This document shows, in pieces, positions 18,292 through 26,644 of a stretch of 64,000 nucleotides of DNA. The position numbers and the translations under genes were made by a program. The stretch is taken from the NCBI GenBank assembly GCA_016707895.1, contig JADJGV010000011.1, positions 1 to 64,000 of the forward strand, written 5' to 3'. Source of the stretch: Myxococcales bacterium. GTDB taxonomy: Bacteria; Myxococcota_A; Polyangia; Haliangiales; Haliangiaceae. Under the pieces are notes generated by a model. It did no database searches. It was given only the letters and a program-made list of their open reading frames with translations, and was not told the origin of the DNA. Within the stretch, counting starts at the first letter, position 1; every line of letters starts with the position of its first letter.

Positions 18292-18645
18292 GCCCAGCCC
18301 CTCAGCAAGCCGCACGCCAGCCGTAACCCCGCGACGGCTCGCGCCCGCTGTCCGAATATCGGACAAAACGGCCGGATTTGTCCGGCGTTCCGGCCATCCC
18401 CGGACAGCCCCGCGGGTCCGGCGCCGGACACCCGCCGGACCTGGCCGGTGACCATCACGACCTTCGACGCAAGCATCGCGCCGTCCGCCGTCCGCGCCAC
18501 CGTCAATACGTGGCGCTGAAGCCGTCCTGACGCGCCCCGGAAGGCGGTCGATTTGTCGCGCCCGCCGGCCCCCGCCGCCCCCACGCCAGCGTTGACAGCC
18601 GCGCCGTCGCGACCGAGGATGCGCCAGCTTCACCGCCGAGGACCC
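18292..18645. promoter_or_regulatory. Intergenic region with TGTCCGA/TCGGACA inverted repeat and nine related half-sites
   Basis: A 354-base non-coding stretch between divergent genes. At 18349-18365 a perfect inverted repeat (TGTCCGA, 3-base ATA centre, TCGGACA) lies 58 bases upstream of the HNH start. From there to 18448 about nine half-sites of the form (T/G)TCCGG or CCGGAC(A) recur on both strands. This is an operator-like array, possibly for autoregulation or an unidentified repressor. Toward the + strand gene, a TTGACA at 18592-18597 is followed after 17 bases by GAGGAT (18615-18620), a plausible sigma-70 promoter for the DUF4920 gene. Confidence 0.5.
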
Positions 18646-19224
18646 ATGACGCTCCGCTTCGCTTCGTTCGCCCTGCTCGCCGCCCTGGCCACCACCGGCT
18701 GCTCCAAGGGCCCCAAGGCCGACGCCAACGCCAAGCCGGCCACCACCGCGGCCAAGCCCGAGGGCGCCGGCGCGACCGCGGCCAAGCCCGAGGGCACCGG
18801 CGCGGCCACCGCCGCCGGTCAGTCGTTCGGCGCCGGCGTCAAGCTGCCCGACTCGACCCCGATCGCCACCATCCTGGCCAGCCCCAAGGACTTCGCCGGC
18901 AAGACCGTGCGCGCCGAGGGCATGATCGTCGACGTGTGCCCCAAGCGCGGCTGCTGGTTCGAGATGGCCGGCCCCAACCCCGGCGAGAAGCTGCGCTTCA
19001 AGGTCGTCGACGGCGAGATGGTCTTCCCCCTCGACGCCAAGGGCAAGTGGGCGGTCGCCGAGGGCGTGCTGTCGGTCAAGGACATGTCGCTCGAGGACTC
19101 GGTCGCGTACGCCAAGTACCAGGCCGAGGAGAAGGGCGAGCCCTTCGACCCCGCGTCGGTGACCGCGCCGATGAGCGTGGTGCGCATCGACGGCACCGGC
19201 GCGCTCATCCGCGACAAGCAGTGA
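18646..19224 (+). CDS. DUF4920-domain lipoprotein
   Basis: A 192-aa lipoprotein: signal peptide with lipobox ending TTGC (Cys about residue 19), then an Ala/Lys/Pro-rich linker with two copies of AAKPEG. A DUF4920 domain follows (residues about 65-190; P-I-A-T-I-L, DVCPKRGCWFEM, KFAV-like strands). The Cys-x-x-x-x-Cys of the DVCPKRGC segment is the hallmark of the family, whose function is unknown; metal or redox roles have been proposed. A GAGGA Shine-Dalgarno lies just upstream of the chosen ATG; the earlier in-frame ATG (18619) would spoil the signal peptide. It overlaps the following PepSY gene as GTGA. Confidence 0.85.
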   Translation: MTLRFASFALLAALATTGCSKGPKADANAKPATTAAKPEGAGATAAKPEGTGAATAAGQSFGAGVKLPDSTPIATILASPKDFAGKTVRAEGMIVDVCPKRGCWFEMAGPNPGEKLRFKVVDGEMVFPLDAKGKWAVAEGVLSVKDMSLEDSVAYAKYQAEEKGEPFDPASVTAPMSVVRIDGTGALIRDKQ

Positions 19225-19877
19225 GCGCCCCCGCCTCGCCCGCGGCCAGCGCCCCCGACGCCGCCCCGGTCGCGCGCCCCGCCCCGGCCCCCGCCAAGGC
19301 CCGCCGCGCCCGCGACGGGATCATGTGGCGCAAGTGGTTCCGCGTCCTGCACCGCGACGTCGGCTACGTCGCGGTGGCGCTGATCATCGCGTACGGCGTG
19401 TCGGGCCTGGCGGTCAACCACATCGAGGACTGGAACCCCAGCTACACGTTCGCCGAGCGCGGCTTCGACATCGGCCCGCTGCCCACCGGCGAGCCGGCGG
19501 CGATGGCCGACGCGGTCATCGCCCGGCTCCACCTCGACCGCGCCAGCGTCCGCGGCCACTTCCTCGAGACCGCGCGCGAGCTGCGGGTGTTCCTCACCGA
19601 CGGGCAGGAGGCCCGGCTCGACGTCACCACCGGCAAGGGCAAGCTCAAGCTGGTGGCGCGGCGCCCGGTGCTGTTCCAGCTCAACGCGCTGCACCTCAAC
19701 AACCTCAAGGGCGCGTGGACCTACGTCGCCGACGTGTTCGCGGTGGCGCTGATCTTCCTGGCGCTCACCGGCATGACGATGATGAAGGGCGACCGCGGCC
19801 TGTTCGGGCGCGGCAAGTACTTCGTGCTGGCCGGCCTCGCGGTGCCGGTCGGCTTCATCGCCTACGTCTTCGCCTAG
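19221..19877 (+). CDS. PepSY-associated transmembrane protein
   Basis: A 218-aa inner-membrane protein. After an Ala/Pro-rich cytoplasmic start there is a first TM helix beginning LHRDVGYVAVALIIAYG, followed by GLAVNHIEDWNP, the signature of PepSY-associated TM proteins. A periplasmic loop of about 110 residues with a PepSY-like fold follows (FLTDGQEARLDVTTGKG), then two more hydrophobic segments. The GTG start overlaps the DUF4920 stop, so the two are co-translated and probably work together, perhaps in periplasmic metal or redox handling (inference). A later ATG at 19323 is an alternative start. Confidence 0.78.
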   Translation: MSAPASPAASAPDAAPVARPAPAPAKARRARDGIMWRKWFRVLHRDVGYVAVALIIAYGVSGLAVNHIEDWNPSYTFAERGFDIGPLPTGEPAAMADAVIARLHLDRASVRGHFLETARELRVFLTDGQEARLDVTTGKGKLKLVARRPVLFQLNALHLNNLKGAWTYVADVFAVALIFLALTGMTMMKGDRGLFGRGKYFVLAGLAVPVGFIAYVFA

Positions 19878-19890
19878 CCGCGACCGGCCG

Positions 19891-20610
19891 TCACGCGCCG
19901 CGCGCGGCGGCGCCCGGCCACCACGCGGCGATCCACTCGACGTCGCCGTAGTGAAACGAGCTGCGCTCGACGCCAGGCATCGCGTCGACGTGGACCGCGA
20001 CCTTGCGCGCGGCCGGCGCGAAGTACGTGACCAGGCAGGCGTGGCCCAGCCGGTCCATCGTCCGCAGGAACCGCGGCATGTCGCTCATGTAGTAGATGAC
20101 CTCGCACGCGGTCACCAGCTCGAAGCGGCCGCGCTCCTCGGCCCACGGCTGGGCGTGGACGTCGCCCACGGCGAACTCGGCGTCGGGCAGCCGGCGCCGG
20201 GCCCGCTCGATCGCGGTGGCCGACACGTCGAGCCCGGTCACCCGATCGGCCAGCGCCGCGAGGTGCTCGGTCTGGTGGCCCTCGCCGCAGCCGATCTCGA
20301 GCAACGAGCCGAAGTGGTCGCCCAGCTCGCGCTCGATGACCGCGTTGGTCTCGGCGAAGCGCGCCTGCTCCTGCGCCGACGCCATGTGCCACGGGTCGGG
20401 CATCTTGTAGGCGAGGTCGAGGCGATCGTGGGCGTCGTTCTGCCGGACCGTGCGCAGCGCGTACTTCATCCACGCCCGCCGCATCGTCTGCTCGGCGCGC
20501 TCGCGGGCCGCGGCGGCGCGGGTCGGCAGATCGAGCTCGACCAGCGCGGCGCGGAGGTCGCCGTTGCGCAGGTGTTGGTAGGCGGCCAGCAGATCGTCTT
20601 TGGTGCTCAT
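19891..20610 (-). CDS. SAM-dependent methyltransferase (NodS-like)
   Basis: A 239-aa class I methyltransferase. It opens with KDDLLAAYQHLRNGDLRAAL, common in polysaccharide-cluster methyltransferases. The SAM-binding core is LEIGCGEGHQTEHLA, then VTGLDVSATAIERAR, the acidic VGDVHAQ and the CEVIYYM strand. It is the last gene of a minus-strand trio; its ATG overlaps the deacetylase stop (ATGA). The NodS resemblance and the deacetylase neighbour suggest N-methylation of a deacetylated amino sugar, as in Nod-factor synthesis. That substrate is inference. Confidence 0.85.
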   Translation of the reverse strand: MSTKDDLLAAYQHLRNGDLRAALVELDLPTRAAAARERAEQTMRRAWMKYALRTVRQNDAHDRLDLAYKMPDPWHMASAQEQARFAETNAVIERELGDHFGSLLEIGCGEGHQTEHLAALADRVTGLDVSATAIERARRRLPDAEFAVGDVHAQPWAEERGRFELVTACEVIYYMSDMPRFLRTMDRLGHACLVTYFAPAARKVAVHVDAMPGVERSSFHYGDVEWIAAWWPGAAARGA

Positions 20611-21653
20611 GCGGTCTCGGTGCGGGTATACGCGAAGCCGGGGGCGGCCAGCTGCGCGAAGAACATCGCGTCGGTCAGTTCGCGGTCGACCGCGACCCGC
20701 GCCAGGTTGAGGCGGTCGAGCCCGGCCGGCCGGCGCACGTCCAGCTTGCCGCTGGCGTTGGTGAAGCCCAGCCGGTAGCCGGCGTCGGCGACCGCCGCCT
20801 TCACCGCCGGGTAGCGGGCGATCGTGCGGCCGACCGGGTACGCGATCGCGCGGCTGTCGACGCCGACCTCGCGCGCCAGGTCGGCGCGGGCCCCGGCCAG
20901 ATCGTCGGCCAGCGCCGCCGCGGGCATGGTCTCGAGGACGCGGTGATCGCGGGTGTGCGACTCGATCGTCATGCCGGCGTCGCGCAGCGCCCGCACCTCG
21001 TCCCAGGTCATGATCAGCTCGTCGGCCAGCGCCCGCTCGATCGCGGCGCTCCACGGCACCGCCGCGGCGGCGGCCAGCTCGTCGAGGAACCGGGCCAGGT
21101 CGAGGTCCTTGGTGTTCTTGACCAGCTTGACCAGCGCGGCCCGCGCCGCGGCGCGATCGGCCAGCGCCAGGTCGAGCGGCGCCGGGTAGGTCAGCCGCAG
21201 CCGCGGGCCCGGCGCCTGGTGCACGACGTAGGCGATGCGATCCCACCAGTACAGCCGGCGGTGCGTCGTGAAGCCGGTGGTGACGAAGAACGTCGCGGTC
21301 GCGCCGGCCGCGCGCAGCGCCGGCAGCGCCTCGGTGTAGTTCGAGCGGTAGCCGTCGTCGAAGGTGATCAGGCACGGGTTGCGCGGCAGCGACCCGCCGT
21401 CGAGCCCGCGGGTCAAGGTCGGCAGATCGATCACCGTGAAGTGGCGGGTCAAGATCGCCAGCTGGCGACGGAACTGCGCCGGCGTCACGTCGGCGACGTC
21501 GGGATCGAAGCGGTAGCCGGGGCCGGGCGCGCAGACGTGGTGGTAGGTCAGGACCGCCACCGACCGCGGCGGGATCAGCGCGCGCGCGCGCATCGCCGCG
21601 CCGAGCGCGCCGCTGGCGTGCAGCACGCGGGCCGCGCGATCGCGCACGCCCAT
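20607..21653 (-). CDS. NodB-type polysaccharide deacetylase
   Basis: A 348-aa CE4 deacetylase. It has the YHHV entry motif, catalytic LITFDDGYRSNY (residues about 118-129), the metal-binding H-x3-H in ESHTRDH and a late FTNASGK. All catalytic residues expected for a metal-dependent N-deacetylase are present. There is no clear signal peptide, so it may act at the cytoplasmic face or on a lipid-linked sugar. It is translationally coupled to the GT2 gene upstream (TGATG) and to the methyltransferase downstream (ATGA): glycosyl transfer, deacetylation and methylation in one transcript. Confidence 0.9.
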   Translation of the reverse strand: MGVRDRAARVLHASGALGAAMRARALIPPRSVAVLTYHHVCAPGPGYRFDPDVADVTPAQFRRQLAILTRHFTVIDLPTLTRGLDGGSLPRNPCLITFDDGYRSNYTEALPALRAAGATATFFVTTGFTTHRRLYWWDRIAYVVHQAPGPRLRLTYPAPLDLALADRAAARAALVKLVKNTKDLDLARFLDELAAAAAVPWSAAIERALADELIMTWDEVRALRDAGMTIESHTRDHRVLETMPAAALADDLAGARADLAREVGVDSRAIAYPVGRTIARYPAVKAAVADAGYRLGFTNASGKLDVRRPAGLDRLNLARVAVDRELTDAMFFAQLAAPGFAYTRTETA

Positions 21654-22582
21654 CACCGCCCTCCCAGCGCGCGGCGGACCCGCACGACGGCGTTCTTCGA
21701 CACCAGCGCCCCGGTGCGCGCCAGCTCGCGGGCCTCGGCCGGGGTGCGGGCGAAGCGCGCGGCCTGCACGGTCAGCCGCGCGGCGTCGGTCAGCGTGCCC
21801 ACGGTCAGCGCGCCGCGCACGTTGCGCAGGTAGGCCCAGAACAGCGCCGCGGCGCGATCGGCGGGCGCGATCTGCGCGGCGTGGGTGTCGACGAACCGCT
21901 CGATCGCGTCGAGGTAGTCGCGGTTGGTGCGGGCCAGCGCCGACAGCCCCTGGTGGCCGCGCATCGCCCGGGTCAGCGGCTCGGCGATCACCGCGATCTG
22001 GAACCGCGCCGCCACCCGCAGGTGGAAGTCGAGATCCTCGGCGGTGCGCAGCGTCGTGTCGAAGCCGCCGGTCGCGGTGAACACCTCGCGGCGCAGCATC
22101 GCCGACGCCGGCGCCAGCGCCGGGTTGCGCAGCACGTGCGGCAGCACCCAGCCGTCGACCGGGATGAACTCGCGGCGGCGGAAGATCTCGAAGCCGACCC
22201 GGTCGGCGTCCATGCGCTCGACGTCGGTGATGACCATGCCGATCTCCGGCCGGCGCGTCAGCAGTTCGACCTGGCGGGCGATCTTGGCCGGCCGCCACTC
22301 GTCGTCGTCGTCGAGCAGCGCCAGGTACGCGCCGGTGGCCGCGGCCATGCCGTGGTTGCGCGCCGCCGACACGCCGCCGTTGGGCTTCTTCAGGTAGCGC
22401 ACCCGGTCGCCGAGCTCGGCGCACACCCGGGCGGCGCCGTCGTCGGCGCTGCCGTCGTCGACGACGATGATCTCCAGCGCCTCGGCCGGGTAGGTCTGGG
22501 CCACGACCGAGGCCAGCGCCAGGCGCAGGTCGGCCGGGCGCTGGTAGGTCGGGATGATCGCGGACACCCGCGGCGGAGCCAC
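21653..22582 (-). CDS. GT2 family glycosyltransferase
   Basis: A 309-aa GT-A enzyme: VSAIIPTYQRP, VVDDGS, GGVSAARNHG, LLDDDDEW (the DxD region), AMLRREVF and GGFDTTLRTAEDLDF. It builds surface polysaccharide or a glycoconjugate with the two genes downstream. The start is a GTG at 22582. There is no Shine-Dalgarno, but an AACAAT -10 element ends five bases upstream, which fits a leaderless message. The first residues match the family start at the beta-1 strand. Confidence 0.9.
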   Translation of the reverse strand: MAPPRVSAIIPTYQRPADLRLALASVVAQTYPAEALEIIVVDDGSADDGAARVCAELGDRVRYLKKPNGGVSAARNHGMAAATGAYLALLDDDDEWRPAKIARQVELLTRRPEIGMVITDVERMDADRVGFEIFRRREFIPVDGWVLPHVLRNPALAPASAMLRREVFTATGGFDTTLRTAEDLDFHLRVAARFQIAVIAEPLTRAMRGHQGLSALARTNRDYLDAIERFVDTHAAQIAPADRAAALFWAYLRNVRGALTVGTLTDAARLTVQAARFARTPAEARELARTGALVSKNAVVRVRRALGGR

Positions 22583-22616
22583 GGGGCATTGTTGCCGGCG
22601 CGCGGTGATCGGTCAA
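22583..22616 (-). promoter_or_regulatory. Promoter of the GT2-deacetylase-methyltransferase operon, leaderless geometry
   Basis: Read on the minus strand: TTGACC (22616-22611), a 17-base spacer, AACAAT (22593-22588), five bases (GCCCC), then the GTG start codon. Spacing and element quality fit sigma-70, and transcription would begin at or next to the start codon. Confidence 0.55.
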
Positions 22617-22645
22617 CTCGCAGCGGCGCTGACGGCGGCTCGGGC

Positions 22646-23734
22646 ATGGACCGACCGCTGCCGGTGCGGTACGAAACGCGGGTGACCGCCCGCGCCCGCC
22701 TGTCTCAGCTCGCCAAGTCCGCCGCGGTCCAGCGCGCGCTCTACCGCTCGGGCGCCCTCGACGCCTGGCACCGCCGGCGCAACCGCGACCGGCTCACGGT
22801 GATCATGTTCCACCGGGTGCTGGCCCCCAGCGATCCGCGCTGGGCCACCGCCGACCCCGAGTACAGCCTGCGCGACGACCTGTTCGCCGACTGCCTGGCG
22901 TTCTTCAAGCGCCACTACCACGTCGTCGCGCTCGACGACGTGCTGGCCGCACGCGCCGGCGGCCCGCCCCTGCCGCCGCGGCCGCTGCTGATCACCTTCG
23001 ACGACGGCTGGAGCGACAACGAGGAGTTCGCGCTGGCCCACCTGCGGCGCGCCGGGCTGCCGGCGCTCTTGTTCGTGGTCGCCGACGTCGTCGGCCGCAA
23101 GGAGCCGTTCTACCAGGAGCGGCTGGTCGGGGCGTGGCTCGCCGGCCGGCTCGACGCCGCCCGCGCGACGGCGCTGTGGCAGGCGGCCGGCGGCGCCCCC
23201 GCCGCGGCGCCGCGGTTCGGCGCGCGCGACGATCTCGAGCCGCTGCGCGCGGTGATCACCCGCGTCGAGGCGCTCGATCCCGACGCCCGGGCCCGGGTGC
23301 TGGCCGAGCTGGCGCCGGTGCTCGATGACGGCGTCCGCTACATGGTCACCGGCGATCAGCTGCGCAACCTGGCCGGCCACTTCGTCGCGATCGGCGCCCA
23401 CGGCAAGACCCACACGCCGCTGACCCGCGCCGCCGATCTGGGCGCCGAGCTCGCGGGCGCGCGCACCGCGCTGGCCGCCCACGTCGGCCCCGCGCCGGTG
23501 ACGATGTCGTGCCCCCACGGCGCCCACGATCCGCGGGTGGTCGCCGCCGCCCACGCCGCCGGCTATCGGCTGGTCTTCACCAGCGTGCCCGAGCTCCCCG
23601 CCGCGCAGGGCGATGGGCCCGGCGTGCTGGGCCGCGTCGGCTTCACCGGCGAGACCATCACCGACGCCGCCGGACGGTTCGCGCCCGAGCGCCTGGCGCT
23701 GCACCTGTTCCGCAAGCCCCACGCGGCCACCTGA
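22646..23734 (+). CDS. Second polysaccharide deacetylase, divergent from the GT2 operon
   Basis: A 362-aa CE4 protein. FHRVLAP is followed by an insertion, then LLITFDDGWSDN (residues about 113-124), the metal motif AHGKTH (H-x3-H) and the C-terminal SCPHGAHD typical of the CDA1 subgroup. It is only distantly similar to the deacetylase at 20607 and carries a longer helical insertion after the first motif (LVGAWLAGRL, ALWQAAGG). The 63 bases between it and the GT2 gene hold a promoter for the other direction; I see no strong one for this gene. Probably a second deacetylation step on the same polymer. Confidence 0.86.
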   Translation: MDRPLPVRYETRVTARARLSQLAKSAAVQRALYRSGALDAWHRRRNRDRLTVIMFHRVLAPSDPRWATADPEYSLRDDLFADCLAFFKRHYHVVALDDVLAARAGGPPLPPRPLLITFDDGWSDNEEFALAHLRRAGLPALLFVVADVVGRKEPFYQERLVGAWLAGRLDAARATALWQAAGGAPAAAPRFGARDDLEPLRAVITRVEALDPDARARVLAELAPVLDDGVRYMVTGDQLRNLAGHFVAIGAHGKTHTPLTRAADLGAELAGARTALAAHVGPAPVTMSCPHGAHDPRVVAAAHAAGYRLVFTSVPELPAAQGDGPGVLGRVGFTGETITDAAGRFAPERLALHLFRKPHAAT

Positions 23735-23808
23735 TCGCCCGGCCACACGCCGACCACACGCCGGCCGCACGCCGACGACGCCCGCCCCGCGCCGTGGCAT
23801 GGTCGGCC

Positions 23809-24261
23809 ATGGTGCTGACCCTGGCCACCGACTACCTCTGGTTCGAGAAGGTCGACTGCTCGCAGCAGTCGCTCACCGCGACGATGACCCGCGGCGCCGC
23901 GGTGCTCACGCCCAACCTGATCGCGATGATCCCGGTGCAGAGCATGGGCAGCGTGTTCGTCGCCACCGTGCTGACCCGCTACGGCGGCGATCCGGTCGGC
24001 GCGATCAAGGCGCTGCTCGCCGACCCGGCCACGACGGTGGGGGCGCTCGAGGACGCGCTGCGCGCGATGTACGCCACCGCCAGCACCCGCTGGCTGTTCC
24101 CGGTGACCCAGCTCGACACCTTCAAGGTCACCACCGGCTTCTTCGGCATGATCTCGCTGAAGATGCCCGGCGAGTCGGTGCGGCGGATGGTCATCCGCGA
24201 CAAGGGCGGCAAGGCCGCGGCCCAGGCGTTCTACGCCGCCGCGCTGGCCGCCCGCGGCTGA
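23809..24261 (+). CDS. Conserved-looking hypothetical protein (150 aa)
   Basis: A 150-aa protein without signal peptide or TM segment. It starts LATDYLWFEKVDCSQQS and has an alternating beta/helix pattern with FPVTQLDTFKVTTGFFGMI near the middle and a basic VIRDKGGKAAAQ tail. I do not recognise the family. Codon use matches its neighbours, and the frame is the only long one on this strand without heavy Arg/Pro/Ala runs. It sits between a deacetylase and a convergent metalloprotease. The ATG at 23809 was chosen; a GTG at 23794 is possible. Confidence 0.6.
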   Translation: MVLTLATDYLWFEKVDCSQQSLTATMTRGAAVLTPNLIAMIPVQSMGSVFVATVLTRYGGDPVGAIKALLADPATTVGALEDALRAMYATASTRWLFPVTQLDTFKVTTGFFGMISLKMPGESVRRMVIRDKGGKAAAQAFYAAALAARG

Positions 24262-24277
24262 CCCATCGCGGCGCGCC

Positions 24278-26584
24278 CTACGCCCGCGGCCGGCGGCGGC
24301 GCCACCAGGCGAGCGCCGCGCCGATCACCACCAGGGTCGACGCCGGCGGCGCGCCGCTGCCGGTCTGGCAGCAGCCGCCCGACTCGTCGCCCTTGCCGGG
24401 ATCGGCGGCGTCGGGGCCGACCGCGGCGTCGATCGGATCGACGCTGCCGTCGACCGGCGGCGGGGGCGCGTCGATCACCGGCGCGGCGTCGATCACCGGC
24501 GCGGCGTCGATCACCGGCGCGGCGTCGATCGCCGGCGCGGCGTCGATCGGCTGCGCCGCGTCGATCGGCTGGGCCGCGTCGATCGGCTGCACGCCGCCCA
24601 TCGCCTCGATGCGATCGATGCGGTAGCCGGCGCGCTGGCCGGTGCGGTTGGTGACCAGCCGCGCGCGGATCGTGTCGCCCGGCACCTGCACGCTGGTGAC
24701 GTCGGTCATCGTGCCCGACAGGATCTGGAACAGATCGCCGTTGGCGTCGAACAGGTAGACGCTGTCGCAGGCGCCGGCGAAGCAGCTGCCGGCGGTCTCG
24801 GTGGCGATCGACGCGAAGTGGACCCGCACCGCCGCCGCGCCGGCCAGCGTGACGGTCTGGGTGTCGTCGGCGTTGTTGGCGTAGAGGCCGCCGGTGACCG
24901 GGTTGCCGACGTTGACCGCCTGCATGTTGACCACCGTCGGGAACGCCGGGCCCGGCACCAGCGTGCGCAGGAGGCCGTGGTGGTACAGCGCGCGGCGCAG
25001 CGCCAGCCGGTTGGCGCCGGCGAAGAGCATCTGGTCGGCGGTCAGGATCGCGTTGGCCGCCTGATCGAACGTCGCGGTGGTGCCGAGCAGCTCGTGGCCC
25101 TCGATGACCACCCGATCGGCGATGTCGGCGCCGACCGCGGTGCGCGCGCGCCACAGGCCGGCCGACCACATCTCGCCGTCGTTGTGGACCTCGCCGTCGG
25201 CGTCCTCGGGGTAGTGCTTGGGCTCGTCGAGGCGGCGCAGGCACGGCGGGTTGCGGGTGTCGTACGACACCGCGTCCCAGTCGGCGACGCAGGCCGGGTC
25301 GGCCAGCTGCGGGTGGCCGGCGGCCGGCGCCTGGACCTGCTCGAACGAGCCGGCCAGGTAGTCGCCGAAGCCCTCGCCCATGGCGCCCTCCATGCCGCCG
25401 CCCCAGCCTGGCACCTGGTTGTCCTGGATCGAGTGGCCGTACTCGTGCAGCACGACCTCGCCGTCCTCGGCGTCGTCGACGCCGCCGGCGCCGAACGACA
25501 GCTGCTTGTTGGCCGGGCTGTAGAACGAGTTGTCCTGGTTGCCGTCGTTGACCACCGCGACCTGGACCCGGTTGTTGACCGCGGTGAAGCCCAGCGCCTG
25601 GATCCGGGCCTGGGCGCGATCGAGGTGGTAGTAGGCCATCACCTCCTCGAAGCGGTTGTCGGCGCGATCGTAGTTGAAGGTCAGGGTCGCGCTGGTGGCG
25701 CGCTGGCCGGCGTTGGTCGGCCGGGCGTCGGCGTAGGTGCCGCGCAGCACGCCGCTGCCGTCGAGGTTGGGCAGCGTGACCATGAAGCGCGCGGCGTCGA
25801 GCGCGGCGCTGGTGGCGTCGTTGTTGTCGGGCAGCGCGGTGTTGCCGGTCGAGGCCACCGCGTTGGTGTCGAACACCATGCCGGTGCCGTTGGCGTTGAC
25901 GTTGCGGTCGCGGGTCCACACCACCGCGCCGGTGGCGGCGTCGACGCCGACCTCCCAGGTCGCGCGCGCCGCGGCGACGGTGACGCGGTACGCCTGGCGC
26001 GGCGCGCCGTGATCGAGATCGACGCCGCGCTCGACGGTGGGCACCATGATCTCGGCCGGCGCGCCGACCTGGGCCCGGGCCCGCGCCAGGGCCGCGGCGT
26101 CGCCGATCGGCCGCGGCACCGGCGGCGCCGCCACCGCCTCGTGGTTGAGCTGCACCGCGCGCACCCGATCGCCGGAGGGCGACAGCGTCACCACCACCTG
26201 GCGGTCGAACACCGGCAGGCCGTCGACGCGCTGCTGGAACCGCAGGTGGGTGCCGGTCAGGCCGCGCCGCGTGGTCATCAGCGCCAGGTCCTTGGCCTCG
26301 GGCGCGATCCGGAACAGCGCCGCGTGGCTGCGCAGGAAGCCGCGGGCCGCGACCTCCGGCGCGCCGGTCACCGCGAACTCGCCGATCACCGCGGCGGGCC
26401 GATCGCGCTCGACGTCCCAGCGCACCTGGACCGGCCCGCGGGCGGCGGCGTCGAGCGCGGCGACCGAGCGGTAGGCCGCCGGCGCGGGGACCGCGGTGGC
26501 GGTGTCGGAGGTGAGATCGTCCCCGGTGCAGGCGACGAGGGCGACGGCGGCGGCGAGCCAGGTGAAGCGCGACATCCGGGCCAT
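24278..26584 (-). CDS. Secreted M36-type metalloprotease with MYXO-CTERM-like anchor (768 aa)
   Basis: Lipobox-like signal peptide (LAAAVALVAC), then an FTP-type propeptide (residues about 50-200; ALFRIAPEAKDL, VQLNHEAVAAPP). The catalytic domain has the zinc motif HEYGHSIQD and the downstream Glu in GEGFGDYLAG; both ligand sets are intact. A jelly-roll/PPC-like domain follows (TVTLAGAAAVRVHF). Next is a repeat linker of seven (Q/A)-P-(I/V)-I-D-A-A-like units, then a tail with Gly-Cys-Cys-Gln, a hydrophobic helix and an Arg-rich end, the MYXO-CTERM layout that marks sorting to the myxobacterial surface. Likely a secreted predatory or nutritional protease. A later ATG (26575) gives a tidier signal peptide. 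Confidence 0.88.
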   Translation of the reverse strand: MARMSRFTWLAAAVALVACTGDDLTSDTATAVPAPAAYRSVAALDAAARGPVQVRWDVERDRPAAVIGEFAVTGAPEVAARGFLRSHAALFRIAPEAKDLALMTTRRGLTGTHLRFQQRVDGLPVFDRQVVVTLSPSGDRVRAVQLNHEAVAAPPVPRPIGDAAALARARAQVGAPAEIMVPTVERGVDLDHGAPRQAYRVTVAAARATWEVGVDAATGAVVWTRDRNVNANGTGMVFDTNAVASTGNTALPDNNDATSAALDAARFMVTLPNLDGSGVLRGTYADARPTNAGQRATSATLTFNYDRADNRFEEVMAYYHLDRAQARIQALGFTAVNNRVQVAVVNDGNQDNSFYSPANKQLSFGAGGVDDAEDGEVVLHEYGHSIQDNQVPGWGGGMEGAMGEGFGDYLAGSFEQVQAPAAGHPQLADPACVADWDAVSYDTRNPPCLRRLDEPKHYPEDADGEVHNDGEMWSAGLWRARTAVGADIADRVVIEGHELLGTTATFDQAANAILTADQMLFAGANRLALRRALYHHGLLRTLVPGPAFPTVVNMQAVNVGNPVTGGLYANNADDTQTVTLAGAAAVRVHFASIATETAGSCFAGACDSVYLFDANGDLFQILSGTMTDVTSVQVPGDTIRARLVTNRTGQRAGYRIDRIEAMGGVQPIDAAQPIDAAQPIDAAPAIDAAPVIDAAPVIDAAPVIDAPPPPVDGSVDPIDAAVGPDAADPGKGDESGGCCQTGSGAPPASTLVVIGAALAWWRRRRPRA
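24462..24596 (-). repeat. In-gene tandem repeat encoding PIDAA-type units
   Basis: About seven 18-base units (GCGTCGATCACCGGCGCG and variants) in the C-terminal linker of the M36 protease gene. They encode repeated (Q/A)P(I/V)IDAA units. In-frame unit gain or loss would change the spacer length between the enzyme and its membrane anchor. Confidence 0.8.
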
Positions 26585-26644
26585 GCTACGCCAGCCGCGT
26601 CACCCCCGGCGCGCATTCGGCCTAACCTGCGCTACCTTCGGTCG

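Noticed and set aside
24818..26644. 5' extension of the TraB/GumN frame across the M36 protease
   Set aside because: Sequence is compositional shadow of the minus-strand protease; the signal peptide begins at the ATG at 26645.
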